From: Methylobacillus flagellatus KT
GTDB lineage: Bacteria; Pseudomonadota; Gammaproteobacteria; Burkholderiales; Methylophilaceae
Assembly (NCBI RefSeq): GCF_000013705.1
Contig: NC_007947.1
Location: forward strand, 1,178,001-1,242,000
Length of the DNA: 64,000 bases
Reading direction: 5' to 3'
The translations under genes and the position numbers were made by a program. Positions 9,757-19,992 of the stretch are shown in pieces. The notes below the pieces were generated by a model that was given only the letters and a program-made list of their open reading frames with translations, was not told the DNA's origin and ran no database searches. Every line of letters starts with the position of its first letter. The first letter of the stretch is position 1.

Positions 9757-11337
9757 TCACTCCCACTCGATTGTGGCTGGTGGCTTGCCCGAGATGTCGT
9801 ACACCACGCGGTTGATGCCGCGCACTTCATTGATGATACGGTTGGACACCTTGCCCAGCAGGTCGTAAGGCAGCTCGGCCCAGTGCGCGGTCATGAAGTC
9901 GGTGGTGACCACAGCGCGCAGGGCGACCACATAGTCATAGGTGCGGCCATCGCCCATTACGCCCACGGATTTCACTGGCAAGAACACGGCAAAGGCTTGC
10001 GAGGTCTTGTCGTACCATGACTTGCCGTCCGCATCCTTGGTGCTGCGCAGCTCCTCAATGAAAATATGGTCGGCCTGGCGCAGCAGGTCGGCGTATTCGC
10101 GCTTGACCTCACCCAGTATGCGCACTCCGAGGCCGGGGCCGGGGAAGGGGTGGCGGTAGACCATGTCGTGCGGCAGACCGAGGGCAATGCCAAGCTCGCG
10201 GACTTCATCCTTGAACAGTTCACGCAATGGTTCGAGTAGCTTGAGTTTCAGCGTATCGGGCAGGCCACCTACGTTGTGGTGGCTCTTGATGGTATGGGCC
10301 TTCTTGGTCTTGGCGCCGGCGGACTCGATGACATCGGGGTAGATGGTGCCCTGTGCCAGCCACTTGGCTTGCGGCAGCTTGGCAGCTTCCTGCTGGAACA
10401 CTTCCACGAACTCACGGCCGATGATCTTGCGCTTGGCTTCCGGATCGTTCACACCTGAGAGGTCGCCGAGGAATTTGGCGCTGGCATCGACATGGATGAC
10501 CTTGACGCCGAGGTTCTTGCCGAAGGTTTCCATCACCTGCTCGGCTTCGTTGAGGCGCAACAGACCGTTGTCGACGAAGACGCAGGTGAGTTGGTCGCCA
10601 ATCGCGCGATGAATCAGCGCGGCAGCCACTGAGGAATCCACGCCGCCGGAAAGACCGAGGATGACTTCATCGCAGCCGACTTCCTCGCGGATGCGTTGCA
10701 CGGCGGTTTCCACATAGTCCGGCATGTTCCAGCTCTGGTCGCAACCGCAGATGTCGTGCACGAAGCGGTTGAGCAGGGCTTTGCCTTGCTTGGTATGGGT
10801 GACTTCAGGATGGAACTGTACCGCGTAGAAGCGGCGGTTTTCGTCCGCCATGCCGGCAATCGGGGTTGCGCTGTTGCTGGCAATGATCTTGAAGCCCTCG
10901 GGCAAGGCCGTGACCTTGTCGCCATGGCTCATCCAGACGTCCAGCAAGCCGTGGCCTTCTGCATTGCTTTTGTCCTGAATGCCTTTTAGCAGGGCGGAGT
11001 GTCCCTGGGCGCGGATTTCGGCGTAGCCGAACTCGCGCTTGGCGGCATTTTCCACCGAGCCGCCAAGTTGCGCTGCCATGGTCTGCATGCCATAGCAGAT
11101 GCCCAATACGGGCACACCCAGTTCGAACACGCTTTGCGGCGCACGCGGGGTTTCGTCTTCATAGACAGAGTTGGGGCCGCCGGAGAGGATCACGCCTGCT
11201 GGGTTGAACTCGCGGATGAATGCATCAGATACGTCCCATGAGTGCAGCTCACAGTAGACGTTGGCCTCACGGATGCGACGGGCGATCAGCTGGGTGTATT
11301 GGGAGCCGAAATCGAGAATCAGAATTTTTTGTTGCAT
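9757..11337 (-). CDS. guaA: GMP synthase (glutamine-hydrolysing)
   Basis: A 526-residue two-domain enzyme converting XMP, glutamine and ATP to GMP. The N-terminal class I amidotransferase domain has the nucleophile motif GICYGMQT and the His/Glu pair in FHPEVTHT. The ATP-pyrophosphatase domain carries the PP-loop LSGGVDSSV and a C-terminal dimerisation domain ending in KPPATIEWE. It is third in the guaB-SIMPL-guaA cluster, so consecutive steps IMP to XMP to GMP are clustered. Confidence 0.97.
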   Translation of the reverse strand: MQQKILILDFGSQYTQLIARRIREANVYCELHSWDVSDAFIREFNPAGVILSGGPNSVYEDETPRAPQSVFELGVPVLGICYGMQTMAAQLGGSVENAAKREFGYAEIRAQGHSALLKGIQDKSNAEGHGLLDVWMSHGDKVTALPEGFKIIASNSATPIAGMADENRRFYAVQFHPEVTHTKQGKALLNRFVHDICGCDQSWNMPDYVETAVQRIREEVGCDEVILGLSGGVDSSVAAALIHRAIGDQLTCVFVDNGLLRLNEAEQVMETFGKNLGVKVIHVDASAKFLGDLSGVNDPEAKRKIIGREFVEVFQQEAAKLPQAKWLAQGTIYPDVIESAGAKTKKAHTIKSHHNVGGLPDTLKLKLLEPLRELFKDEVRELGIALGLPHDMVYRHPFPGPGLGVRILGEVKREYADLLRQADHIFIEELRSTKDADGKSWYDKTSQAFAVFLPVKSVGVMGDGRTYDYVVALRAVVTTDFMTAHWAELPYDLLGKVSNRIINEVRGINRVVYDISGKPPATIEWE

Positions 11338-11404
11338 GGAAGCTCAAGCGCTGGGGATTAAGGTTGAAAGGTGACCGGCCACAAAACATCAGTTTCGTCA
11401 GGCA

Positions 11405-12130
11405 TCAGTCGGAAAGGTAATACTCCACCTTGGACACTACGCGGACTTTCTTGATATGCGCGGTGCCGGCGTCGCGGTTTTCTATGCTGAACGTGCCCTG
11501 GTTGGCACGCTTGATTTTGCCCAGTGTACTGTCGGAATCCTTGGCAAACTTGTTGGCGGCTTCGCGTGCGCTCTTGGTGGCTTCTTCGATCATGGCCGGC
11601 TTGATCTCGTTCAGTTTGCTGTAGATAAACTGGGTATTGTAACTGTCGCCTGCGATCGGAATGCCTTGCTGGCCGAGCTCGACGATCTTGATCATGGTGT
11701 CGCGCACCTTGTCAACCTGGCTGGAATACACCGTGATAGTGGAGCTGGCGGTGTAACGATATCTGGCATTGGCACTGGTATTGCCGTATTCGCGCGCCTG
11801 CTTGTCTACGACAGATGGTGCAGAGACGCTGGCCTCGTCGGCGGTGAAGCCATTATTTTTAAGAAACTCAAGCACGCTAGTGTTCTTTTCCTGAATGCTT
11901 TGGTACAGGGCGCTGAGGTCGTTGTCCGCGATGCTGAACGTAATCGGCCAGATGGCGATATCGGCTTTGACTTCGCGCTCGGAAAGGCCCTTGACCTCCA
12001 CCGTGCGTTCGAGTTGCTTGATTTGCAGGGCGCTTTGCGCCAGTTGGTAACCAAGACCGCATAGCCCTGCGAACAGCAATACACCAAGAATGGTATAAGC
12101 AGGGATGGATGCGGTCTTTTCGGTTGCCAT
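11405..12130 (-). CDS. SIMPL-domain (DUF541) protein
   Basis: A 241-residue protein with an N-terminal membrane anchor/signal (about residues 10-30) followed by a SIMPL domain. The repeats seen in this family are recognisable: LSEREVKADIAIWPITFS at the start and the closing VRVVSKVEYYLSD. Members are periplasmic or inner-membrane proteins, some linked to oxidative stress or to kinase signalling, with no defined catalytic role. It lies 14 nt downstream of guaB and 67 nt upstream of guaA, so it is embedded in the purine cluster. Confidence 0.82.
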   Translation of the reverse strand: MATEKTASIPAYTILGVLLFAGLCGLGYQLAQSALQIKQLERTVEVKGLSEREVKADIAIWPITFSIADNDLSALYQSIQEKNTSVLEFLKNNGFTADEASVSAPSVVDKQAREYGNTSANARYRYTASSTITVYSSQVDKVRDTMIKIVELGQQGIPIAGDSYNTQFIYSKLNEIKPAMIEEATKSAREAANKFAKDSDSTLGKIKRANQGTFSIENRDAGTAHIKKVRVVSKVEYYLSD

Positions 12131-12144
12131 GGCGTTCTCGCTGT

Positions 12145-13686
<1,542 letters not shown>

Positions 13687-13765
13687 TCAAGTGCAGATTT
13701 TTTCAATTGACGGCAGGGATGAAGCTGCTTAGTGTGGGACAGGATTTCGATGACTCGGGGGATTC

Positions 13766-14236
13766 ATGAATAACGTTCGGTGGCTGGCATTCGTCATGAT
13801 GGTGATATTGCCTTGGATGACGCAGGCTCAGGTATACAAGTGGAAGGATAATAACGGGGTTACGCTGTATTCCGATTCGCCCCCACCGGGCAATGTGCCT
13901 TACGAGCTGGTGGACAATGTCAAATCTACGCCTGGCACGGCAACTGCCCCAGTGGCAGGCGCCGATTCCCAGGCCGTGCGCAATGCTGCTGCCTTGCGCC
14001 GCCAGGCAGAGGCGGAGCAGGAGCGGCGCAATGAAGAAAAGAAACGGTCCGAAGAGGAAGCCAGGCGCGTCAATTGCCAGAACGCCAAGGCGAACTACCA
14101 GAATTTCAAGATAGGGGGGCGGATCTATAAAATGACGCCCGAAGGCGAACGTGAATACCTTGGGGATGAAGATATACAGCGCGGGCTGGAAGAGGCCGCC
14201 AAGGAAGTCAAGCAATACTGCACGGATGAGGGGTAG
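13766..14236 (+). CDS. DUF4124-domain periplasmic protein
   Basis: A 156-residue exported protein. The signal peptide (about residues 1-22) is followed directly by the DUF4124 motif QVYKWKDNNGVTLYSDSPPP, which is common in betaproteobacterial periplasmic proteins of unknown function. A central charged, Arg/Glu-rich helical stretch (about residues 72-105) is probably coiled coil. It is divergent from guaB with about 160 nt between. Confidence 0.8.
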   Translation: MNNVRWLAFVMMVILPWMTQAQVYKWKDNNGVTLYSDSPPPGNVPYELVDNVKSTPGTATAPVAGADSQAVRNAAALRRQAEAEQERRNEEKKRSEEEARRVNCQNAKANYQNFKIGGRIYKMTPEGEREYLGDEDIQRGLEEAAKEVKQYCTDEG

Positions 14237-14287
14237 GCTGGTAAAGCAGTGCCTTTGGCACTGCCCATCATCCGCACGAGGCGATGG

Positions 14288-14620
14288 TCAGCGCGTCCTG
14301 ACGGCGACGGAAGGTGTTTTGTGTCGTATTTTGCTTGCGCCTTGTTGCTTGACACGGTTGCGCCTCGCCATTTTCGGGTCTGCTTGCAGCGGGCGGTAGA
14401 TTTCAACCCTGTCGCCGGCCTGCAACAAGGTAGTGGCCGCCACCTGTTTTCCAAATATGCCCAGCCTGCTCGTGTCGATATCTAGGCCCTCAAAATGATC
14501 GGCAATACCTGATTGCCTTGCCGCTTCAATTGCAGTTGTGCCGGGCTCAACTTCCAGCTTCAGGATGAGCTGCCTGGAAGGAAGCGCATAGGCGACCTCA
14601 ATGGAAAACTTGGTACTCAC
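14288..14620 (-). CDS. rnfH: RnfH-family protein (UPF0125)
   Basis: A 110-residue beta-grasp protein related to ThiS/MoaD and ubiquitin. The core EVAYALPSRQLILKLEVEPGTTAIEAA and the closing GDRVEIYRPLQADPKMARRNR match the RnfH family. Its start codon overlaps the ratA stop by 4 nt (ATGA), implying translational coupling; the ratA-rnfH pair is a widely conserved operon. The molecular role is not established. The C-terminal tail after RRNR is longer than in E. coli. Confidence 0.87.
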   Translation of the reverse strand: MSTKFSIEVAYALPSRQLILKLEVEPGTTAIEAARQSGIADHFEGLDIDTSRLGIFGKQVAATTLLQAGDRVEIYRPLQADPKMARRNRVKQQGASKIRHKTPSVAVRTR

Positions 14621-15054
14621 GGCGTCTTGTGATCGCTTTCGGCGCGTCGGACGAAGGCTTCGACGAAGGTATTGGCAATGTGCCCGAAGACAGGGGCAAT
14701 CAGCTTCTCCAATATGATGCTCGAAAACTCATACTGCAGCCTGAACTGCACTTTGCAGGCGTCCTCTGCCAATGGGGTGAAATGCCAGAATCCTTCCAGG
14801 TGTTTGAACGGCCCGCTCTTGAGGCGGATATCCATGCTGGTTGGGAATGTCTTGGAATTTTCGGTAGTGAATTTCTGCTTGAGGCCATGATAGTCGATAT
14901 GGAGAGTGGCCTCGGTAATCATATCATCCTTGCGGTGCAGATCCACGCCACCACACCAGGGCAAAAAGTGCGGATAGGCTTCTACATCGTCCACCAGATT
15001 AAACATGCGTTCCGCGGATTGTCCAACCAGGACTGTTTTTTCAACCTGTGCCAT
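14617..15054 (-). CDS. ratA: RatA/COQ10-type START-domain protein
   Basis: A 145-residue START-fold protein: MAQVEKTVLVGQSAERMFNLVDDVEAYPHFLPWCGG is the family hallmark, followed by the lipid-binding-pocket strands and a C-terminal helix (ANTFVEAFVRRAE). Homologues bind ubiquinone (COQ10) or were described as RatA, reported to block 70S formation; the toxin role is disputed. It is divergent from smpB, an arrangement conserved in many proteobacteria. Confidence 0.9.
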   Translation of the reverse strand: MAQVEKTVLVGQSAERMFNLVDDVEAYPHFLPWCGGVDLHRKDDMITEATLHIDYHGLKQKFTTENSKTFPTSMDIRLKSGPFKHLEGFWHFTPLAEDACKVQFRLQYEFSSIILEKLIAPVFGHIANTFVEAFVRRAESDHKTP

Positions 15055-15082
15055 TCGTGTTGCGATCTAGAGTAAAATATCG

Positions 15083-15110
15083 ATTTTAAGTCATATTTCC
15101 CAGTTGTCAG
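15083..15110 (-). promoter_or_regulatory. Candidate promoter of ratA-rnfH
   Basis: On the minus strand CTGACA (15105-15110) and TAAAAT (15083-15088) are spaced by 16 bp and lie about 30 nt upstream of ratA. Confidence 0.45.
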
Positions 15111-15203
15111 CAAAATAGCATCAATATTGACATGCTATACCGCGCATGAATCCATGCGTGCAAGAGCTACAACATCTATCACACGACCGAAACAGCAAAC
15201 ACC

Positions 15204-15668
15204 ATGAGTATCGCCCAGAACAAAAAAGCGTTTCACGATTATTTCATCGAGGAAAAATACGAAGCCGGGATTGTGCTGGAGGGCTGGGAAGTCAAAGCGA
15301 TTCGTGAAAACCGCGTCCAGCTCAAGGAGGCGTACGTCATCATCCAGCGTGGCGAAATCTACCTGATCGGCTGTCATGTGACGCCGCTGGGCTCCGCATC
15401 TACCCATGTACGCCCGGATGCGATCCGTACGCGCAAGCTGCTGCTGCATTCCGAGCAGATCGCTAAACTCATTGGCAAGGTGGAGCGTGCTGGCTATACG
15501 CTGGTGCCACTGGACATGCATTACACCCGCGGGCGCATCAAGGTGCAGATCGGCCTGGCCAAGGGCAAGAAGCAATACGATAAGCGCCATAGCGAGAAGG
15601 AAAAGGACTGGAAGCGCGAGCAAAGCTCATTGATGAAGAAATACGTCAAGACACAGGCCGGTTCCTGA
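15204..15668 (+). CDS. smpB: SsrA-binding protein SmpB
   Basis: A 154-residue partner of tmRNA in trans-translation, which rescues stalled ribosomes. The OB-fold begins [23 protein letters not shown], has the conserved [20 protein letters not shown] and ends in a basic tail ([20 protein letters not shown]) that mimics mRNA in the decoding channel. Its RNA partner ssrA lies 5 kb downstream in the same window. A TTGACA at 15127-15132 may be part of its promoter. Confidence 0.96.
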   Translation: MSIAQNKKAFHDYFIEEKYEAGIVLEGWEVKAIRENRVQLKEAYVIIQRGEIYLIGCHVTPLGSASTHVRPDAIRTRKLLLHSEQIAKLIGKVERAGYTLVPLDMHYTRGRIKVQIGLAKGKKQYDKRHSEKEKDWKREQSSLMKKYVKTQAGS

Positions 15669-15774
15669 TCGTGATATTTCAGAATTGTCTGACACGTATT
15701 TTGGAAATGCGCTGACATTTTATTGCTGTGCTCCTTGGTACGGTATTGCTGACTTAACTCAGCGGGACACGGCA

Positions 15775-16215
15775 ATGAACATTTTCGAAGCCTTGCGGCA
15801 AAGCCATGAGCGCCAACGCGATTTGCTGGCGCAATTGATTGAGACAAGCGGAGATACGCCGGAGCGTAAGCAGTTATTCCAGAAAATCCAGCAGGAGATT
15901 GAAGCGCATGAGCGGGCGGAAGAGCGCCATTTCTACCGTCCCATCATGATGGATGACAATGGGATAGACCCTTCGCGTCATGGCATCGCTGAACATCACG
16001 AAATCGATGAAATCTTGGAGTTGCTGAAAGAAACCGAGCTTTCCTCTCCCGCGTGGTTGGTGCATGCCAAAGAATTGCGGCATAAAGTGCTGCATCATCT
16101 GGAAGAGGAGGAACACAAATTCTTCCAGATGGCGGGAAAGATCCTCAGCCAGCAGGAAAAGCAGCAGCTTTCAGCCAAGTACCTGCGCGATTATGAAGAG
16201 GCGCTTGCGCAGTAG
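15775..16215 (+). CDS. Hemerythrin HHE-domain protein
   Basis: A 146-residue four-helix protein. His and Glu residues at the helical positions expected for a di-iron HHE site are visible: LRQSHERQRDLL, EAHERAEERHFY, AEHHEIDEIL and HHLEEEEHKFF. Such proteins bind O2 or act in iron/nitrosative stress handling. The open frame extends 30 codons upstream, but the ATG at 15775 begins the conserved MNIFEALRQSHERQ. It is probably a single gene, 106 nt after smpB. Confidence 0.85.
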   Translation: MNIFEALRQSHERQRDLLAQLIETSGDTPERKQLFQKIQQEIEAHERAEERHFYRPIMMDDNGIDPSRHGIAEHHEIDEILELLKETELSSPAWLVHAKELRHKVLHHLEEEEHKFFQMAGKILSQQEKQQLSAKYLRDYEEALAQ

Positions 16216-16222
16216 CGGTGGC

Positions 16223-16729
16223 TCACGGTTTGGTACGGCGATATTGCCAGGGTGGTATGGGCTTGGCATCCTGCCATAATCCCTGCTTGTCGCGCTTGGC
16301 CTGGTATTCTGCTTGGGCATATTTCGCGCGGTCTTCGGGTTCCTGCTCGCGCTCAAAGTGCTTATAGTGCCAGGCCATGCCTTTCTGGATTTGCTGCAGG
16401 TTGATATCCTGTCCATTGTAGATCACCTTGCCGACGATACGGCCATAATCATCCCGCTTATTCCAATCGATCGTGACCTGTTTACCGTTGATGGCGCGGT
16501 TGAGTGCCACGCGCGACTGCTTGCCATAAGCCTGGTTCTTCTCAGGCGCATCTATGCCCAACAGCCTGATCTTGTGCTGGGTATTGTTCACCATGACGGT
16601 CAAAGTATCCCCGTCCGCAATATGGATGACCTTGCCGGTCAGCGTATCGGCATGCGCATTGAAGGCCAGAAACGCGCCCGTCAGCATTGTAAGGAAGGCG
16701 TTGATGTAGCGGGGTGGTGTACTGCGCAT
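16223..16729 (-). CDS. Secreted thermonuclease-family nuclease (SNase domain)
   Basis: A 168-residue protein with a signal peptide ending AFNAHADT and a staphylococcal-nuclease domain. The conserved residues of the active site are present: Asp in DGDTL, Arg in KIRLLGIDAPE with the following Glu, and the second Arg in KRDDYGRIVGKV. It should cleave DNA and RNA outside the cytoplasm with Ca2+. The frame is open for 57 further codons upstream; the start at 16729 was chosen because it gives a clean signal peptide, although no strong ribosome-binding site is seen. Confidence 0.82.
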   Translation of the reverse strand: MRSTPPRYINAFLTMLTGAFLAFNAHADTLTGKVIHIADGDTLTVMVNNTQHKIRLLGIDAPEKNQAYGKQSRVALNRAINGKQVTIDWNKRDDYGRIVGKVIYNGQDINLQQIQKGMAWHYKHFEREQEPEDRAKYAQAEYQAKRDKQGLWQDAKPIPPWQYRRTKP

Positions 16730-16971
16730 GGTGGGTGTAGGGGAAGCTGGCATGGAGGTTGTCATAGGGCGATTATGGCGCGTAGAGCAAATCATTGTCC
16801 AGAGTCGCGCGCCTGGATGACCAAAGCATCGTGGCATTCGCATCAGCGTGTTGCTCCAGACCGTAGCGGGTGCAAAGTACCAAGGTTGGCAGCGTGGCAA
16901 TCATGATGCCCGGCATTGGGCATGCTGTGTGGCTAGCCATGTGCTGCAGCCAGGGGAACGAGTTCGGATTG

Positions 16972-16999
16972 AAAAAAAGGCCCGTAGGTCAGGGGCCCT
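16972..16999 (-). terminator. Terminator of the SDR gene
   Basis: On the minus strand a GGCCC/GGGCC stem with a 9-nt loop is followed by seven T, about 25 nt after the SDR stop codon. Confidence 0.7.
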
Positions 17000-17023
17000 T
17001 GAAGATAAAGTATTGCCTGAATA

Positions 17024-17677
17024 TCAGGCCGGGTACATGATCTCGGCCGTCCATGAGGCTTGCGGTTGGGAATGCAATTGCCAGAATTGTTCTGCAATGT
17101 CTCTGGCTTCTTTAGAGCCGGCAGAGACAAAGGTTGCGACCGTGACAGTCGCAATATGCACATTCTTCTGCTTGAAAGGCTCGAATAGCCCCAGCGTGAT
17201 TGTACGAATGCCGGCTTTGCCGATACTGAGGGATAAATAATCCGGACTTGGATATAACGCAAAACCGCCGCCTGTCATCAGGATCGTACCTTGTCCGCGG
17301 CTTTCCTGTCTGGGCTTGACCGCCTGGGTGGCAGCAAGCGCACCGCCGATATTGACGGCCAGGTCGCTGACAAAGCTATCAGCAGGTTGCTCTTCCACTG
17401 TTGCCTGGCGAAGGTTGGCGGCGTTGTAATGCAGAATATCTATGGGCCCAAGGGTATTCTCAATCTCATCGATCAAGGCGATGACACTTGTGGGGTTGCT
17501 GGCATCGACTGTGCGCACCTCAACTTGATGATTTGATTGATACAACACTTTGGCGAGCGCATTAAGCTTGTCCGCATTCCGGGCGCTGAGCACTACCCGA
17601 TAGCCTTCTTGGGCAAAACGCGCTGCGGTTTCAAACCCGATTCCAGGCCCAGTGCCAATGCTTAAAAAAGTTTTCAT
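17024..17677 (-). CDS. Short-chain dehydrogenase/reductase-like protein
   Basis: A 217-residue Rossmann-fold protein with the NAD(P) motif GTGPGIG, an NADP-type Arg after strand 2 (SARN) and the NAG-equivalent YNAANLR. The catalytic YxxxK is not intact: the Lys is in LSLSIGKAG but the position four residues before it is Leu, not Tyr. It may use a nearby Tyr (PDYLSLS) or have lost classical activity. ATG at 17677 was chosen because two upstream in-frame ATGs overlap its GGAG site. It is divergent from a LysR gene that probably regulates it. Confidence 0.8.
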   Translation of the reverse strand: MKTFLSIGTGPGIGFETAARFAQEGYRVVLSARNADKLNALAKVLYQSNHQVEVRTVDASNPTSVIALIDEIENTLGPIDILHYNAANLRQATVEEQPADSFVSDLAVNIGGALAATQAVKPRQESRGQGTILMTGGGFALYPSPDYLSLSIGKAGIRTITLGLFEPFKQKNVHIATVTVATFVSAGSKEARDIAEQFWQLHSQPQASWTAEIMYPA

Positions 17678-17735
17678 CTCCATCTCCATGTCAAATTGAA
17701 GGGATATTGTATATATGTGGAATCAGTGGATAATG

Positions 17736-17747
17736 GCTCGTTCGAGC
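17736..17747. promoter_or_regulatory. Candidate operator in the SDR/LysR intergenic region
   Basis: A perfect dyad GCTCG-TT-CGAGC lies in the short divergent intergenic region, 18 nt before the LysR start. LysR-type regulators usually bind such dyads between the divergent genes. Confidence 0.35.
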
Positions 17748-17765
17748 AAATGACAACTGTAAAAA

Positions 17766-18683
17766 ATGCATGAATTGTTAAGCCGTGTCTCGCTGGATGA
17801 GCTTGTCGCATTTGTAGCAGTGGCGGAAACCAGTAGTTTTTCCGTCGCAGCTAAGCGCATGGGCCGGGATCCCACTATCCTGTCCCGCAGGGTGAGCCAG
17901 CTGGAAAGCAGTCTCGGGGTGCGGCTGTTGACCCGCACCACCAGGCGGGTGGTGTTGACGGAAGTGGGCAATTTTTACTACCCACGCATACGTACCATTA
18001 TCGATGAGTTGGATGCGGCGAGCCTTGAGGCCAGTAATTTCGCGTCCAGCCCTCAGGGATTGTTGCGGATATCCCTGCCGTTTACATTCGGTAAGCAATG
18101 GATAGCTCCGCTTATTCCAGGCTTCATTGCACAACACCCCCGTATCAAGGTGGACGTCAGGTTCACAGACCGCCTGGTAGACCTCGTGGCCGAAGGCTAC
18201 GACATCGCGGTCAGGCTGGGCACTTCTTTGAATAGCAGTTCGCTGACTGCGAAGAAAATTGCGCCATTCCGCTACGTGTTGCTTGCCGCTCCCAAATTCA
18301 TCGCAGAGCATGGTCTCCCTGCTGGCCCTGAAGATTTGGCGCACTATCCATGCCTGGGTTTCACCAGCCTGTCGACTTGGCCTGAATGGAGATTGAAGAA
18401 CGGCGCTCAACGAAAGACGATCCGCCCAGAAGGGCCGCTGGTGACCGATAACTCAGAAGCCTTGCTCCTGGCTGCTATCCAAGGCGCAGGTATCATACTC
18501 ACTGCGGATTGGTTAGCTGCTGCAGCAATACGTGAAGGAGCATTGACCGAAGTCCTGCCTGGATGGGAGGGAGCGGGGGAAGGCGGGATTTATGCCGTCA
18601 TGCCGCCAGGGCGGCTCATTCCGACAAAAACCAGGCTCTTCGTGGATGAAATCACTGCATCAATACGCAAGGGGTTAGGCTGA
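17766..18683 (+). CDS. LysR-family transcriptional regulator
   Basis: A 305-residue regulator. The N-terminal winged HTH (about residues 9-68) reads VSLDELVAFVAVAETSSFSVAAKRMGRDPTILSRRVSQLE, and the remainder is a periplasmic-binding-like effector domain. The domain resembles the CrgA/DmlR-like group common in proteobacteria. The divergent SDR gene 88 nt away is the probable target. The effector is unknown. Confidence 0.9.
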   Translation: MHELLSRVSLDELVAFVAVAETSSFSVAAKRMGRDPTILSRRVSQLESSLGVRLLTRTTRRVVLTEVGNFYYPRIRTIIDELDAASLEASNFASSPQGLLRISLPFTFGKQWIAPLIPGFIAQHPRIKVDVRFTDRLVDLVAEGYDIAVRLGTSLNSSSLTAKKIAPFRYVLLAAPKFIAEHGLPAGPEDLAHYPCLGFTSLSTWPEWRLKNGAQRKTIRPEGPLVTDNSEALLLAAIQGAGIILTADWLAAAAIREGALTEVLPGWEGAGEGGIYAVMPPGRLIPTKTRLFVDEITASIRKGLG

Positions 18684-18929
18684 TCAAACAATCATTGATG
18701 AGCGAATACGCAGTTCTCTTCCGTAGACATCGGCCTCAAGCTTGTCTCAAGCTGTTCCACTGTAAGGGAATGTCGGACTATCTCCGATAGTGACGATACG
18801 GCTCCGAAGATAGTATTGCTTAAGCGGATTGTTATTCCTTATGGATAGGCCGGAGATGGGGGGTCCACACCATGCGCCTCATCGGATGCTGGGAACTCAA
18901 GCTATAAGCTATTGAGGAGATTGGATACG
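18684..18929. other. Intergenic region without a recognised gene
   Basis: Only the leader of the small ORF at 18930 is recognised here. A TTGAGGAGA-type ribosome-binding stretch is at 18911-18920. No longer coding frame with family resemblance is visible. Confidence 0.5.
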
Positions 18930-19037
18930 ATGACTCGGAAGAACCTGTCGAACATCCTGATTTTTATCATTCTTTTATCTGTATTCAGCGGGCTGGGGTT
19001 GTGCCTGTTCTACTCTTTGTCGATACCGGTAAAGTGA
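18930..19037 (+). CDS. Small predicted membrane protein (35 aa)
   Basis: A 35-codon frame starting at ATG 18930: basic N terminus MTRKNLSN, one hydrophobic helix (ILIFIILLSVFSGLGLCLFY) and a short tail. A GAGGAG site lies about 10 nt upstream and a strong hairpin terminator starts about 25 nt after the stop, so it has the marks of a complete single-gene unit. Function unknown. Confidence 0.5.
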   Translation: MTRKNLSNILIFIILLSVFSGLGLCLFYSLSIPVK

Positions 19038-19059
19038 CCTTGCCAGGAAATCTAGAAAT

Positions 19060-19104
19060 AAAAAAACCTGCTGTTTCAAAAAGAGATGAAAACAGGTTTT
19101 TTTA
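19060..19104. terminator. Hairpin terminator after the 35-codon ORF
   Basis: A run of A, the stem AAACCTG...CAGGTTT with an inner GTTTC/GAAAA extension, then a run of T. The A and T runs on either side suggest termination in both directions. Confidence 0.7.
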
Positions 19105-19212
19105 TTTCGTAGCAGAGCCTTAAAAGACCAGTGCGGCAGATGGAGTTGCCGGCCTCATTATTGACGGTTGAAGAATAGAGATATTTCTTTTCGGATCGGA
19201 ATACCTCTTTTA

Positions 19213-19488
19213 TCAATGTTGCTCCCGCGGCGGTTCTGGTTTAACAGGCTCTTCTGCCAATGGAACTGTCATCCATTTGCTGGGGTTGTTGTCTCCATCA
19301 GCCTGATCCTCGGCAGCACGCTGCTCTATAACGCGTGCCTGCGACTCGAGTTCGGTACGGGCTGGCTCAGGCAGTGGTGGTTCCGGTCCGATAACGCGAT
19401 AAATGCCTATGCCGGCCAGCACGGCAATGAACAAGCCTAATAGGGTCCGTTGCAGAGAACTCAAACGGCGCTTGTCTGGTGTGCTCAT
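19213..19488 (-). CDS. Hypothetical single-pass membrane protein
   Basis: A 91-residue protein, start at ATG 19488 with an AGAGGT site 7 nt upstream. A basic N terminus (STPDKRRLSSLQR) is followed by one hydrophobic helix (TLLGLFIAVLAGIGIYRVI) and a Pro/Glu-rich extracytoplasmic tail ending in EPVKPEPPREQH. No family is recognised. A long open frame on the opposite strand is its shadow. Confidence 0.6.
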   Translation of the reverse strand: MSTPDKRRLSSLQRTLLGLFIAVLAGIGIYRVIGPEPPLPEPARTELESQARVIEQRAAEDQADGDNNPSKWMTVPLAEEPVKPEPPREQH

Positions 19489-19748
19489 CTTTAGACCTCT
19501 CGTGTAAGGGGTAAAACCATACGACAATCAATATGCGCCAAGGTGCCGTCCAGCATTTCATTCGCGTTTCACATTTTCATTGATTGATGCCATATTCTTT
19601 TTCGATAGCGGTAAGCGGCCAAGAGATTTTTGCGTGCCAGAATGTAAGACAACGCCCGATAGTGAAAATGAAATTCCCTCTATATGATCCTTCTTAAAAT
19701 GATTCAACAAGTTAAGGATAAACAATGGAAAACCTAAAGGGAGACACT

Positions 19749-19850
19749 ATGCGACCAGAGCTTGAACCTTGGATTGCGCTGGGATTGGCTTTTATTGGGA
19801 CGTTGTTGATGGGTGTCATTTGTTGGATGTATCAGTTTTACCTCACTTGA
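19749..19850 (+). CDS. Small predicted membrane protein (33 aa)
   Basis: A 33-codon frame with a GGGAG site 6 nt before ATG 19749. It encodes an acidic N terminus (MRPELEPW) and a single hydrophobic helix (IALGLAFIGTLLMGVICWMY). The next small ORF starts 27 nt downstream on the same strand. No family recognised. Confidence 0.5.
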   Translation: MRPELEPWIALGLAFIGTLLMGVICWMYQFYLT

Positions 19851-19877
19851 CCTTAAGTCGTTACGTAGGAGGTTGGT

Positions 19878-19988
19878 ATGCTGAGTCGACAAGAAGTCGC
19901 CGAAATTAGCATTTGGGTGCTCATTCTGTTAATGATCAATGGCGTGGGACTATTCGTGTTTTACCAATTAATGTCCTACGCAGAGTGA
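19878..19988 (+). CDS. Small predicted membrane protein (36 aa)
   Basis: A 36-codon frame with a near-consensus TAGGAGGT site 5 nt before ATG 19878. It encodes MLSRQEVAEIS followed by a hydrophobic helix (IWVLILLMINGVGLFVFY) and a short polar tail. Its stop codon is 4 nt before the start of the next gene, which suggests translational coupling. Confidence 0.55.
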   Translation: MLSRQEVAEISIWVLILLMINGVGLFVFYQLMSYAE

Positions 19989-19992
19989 GCCT

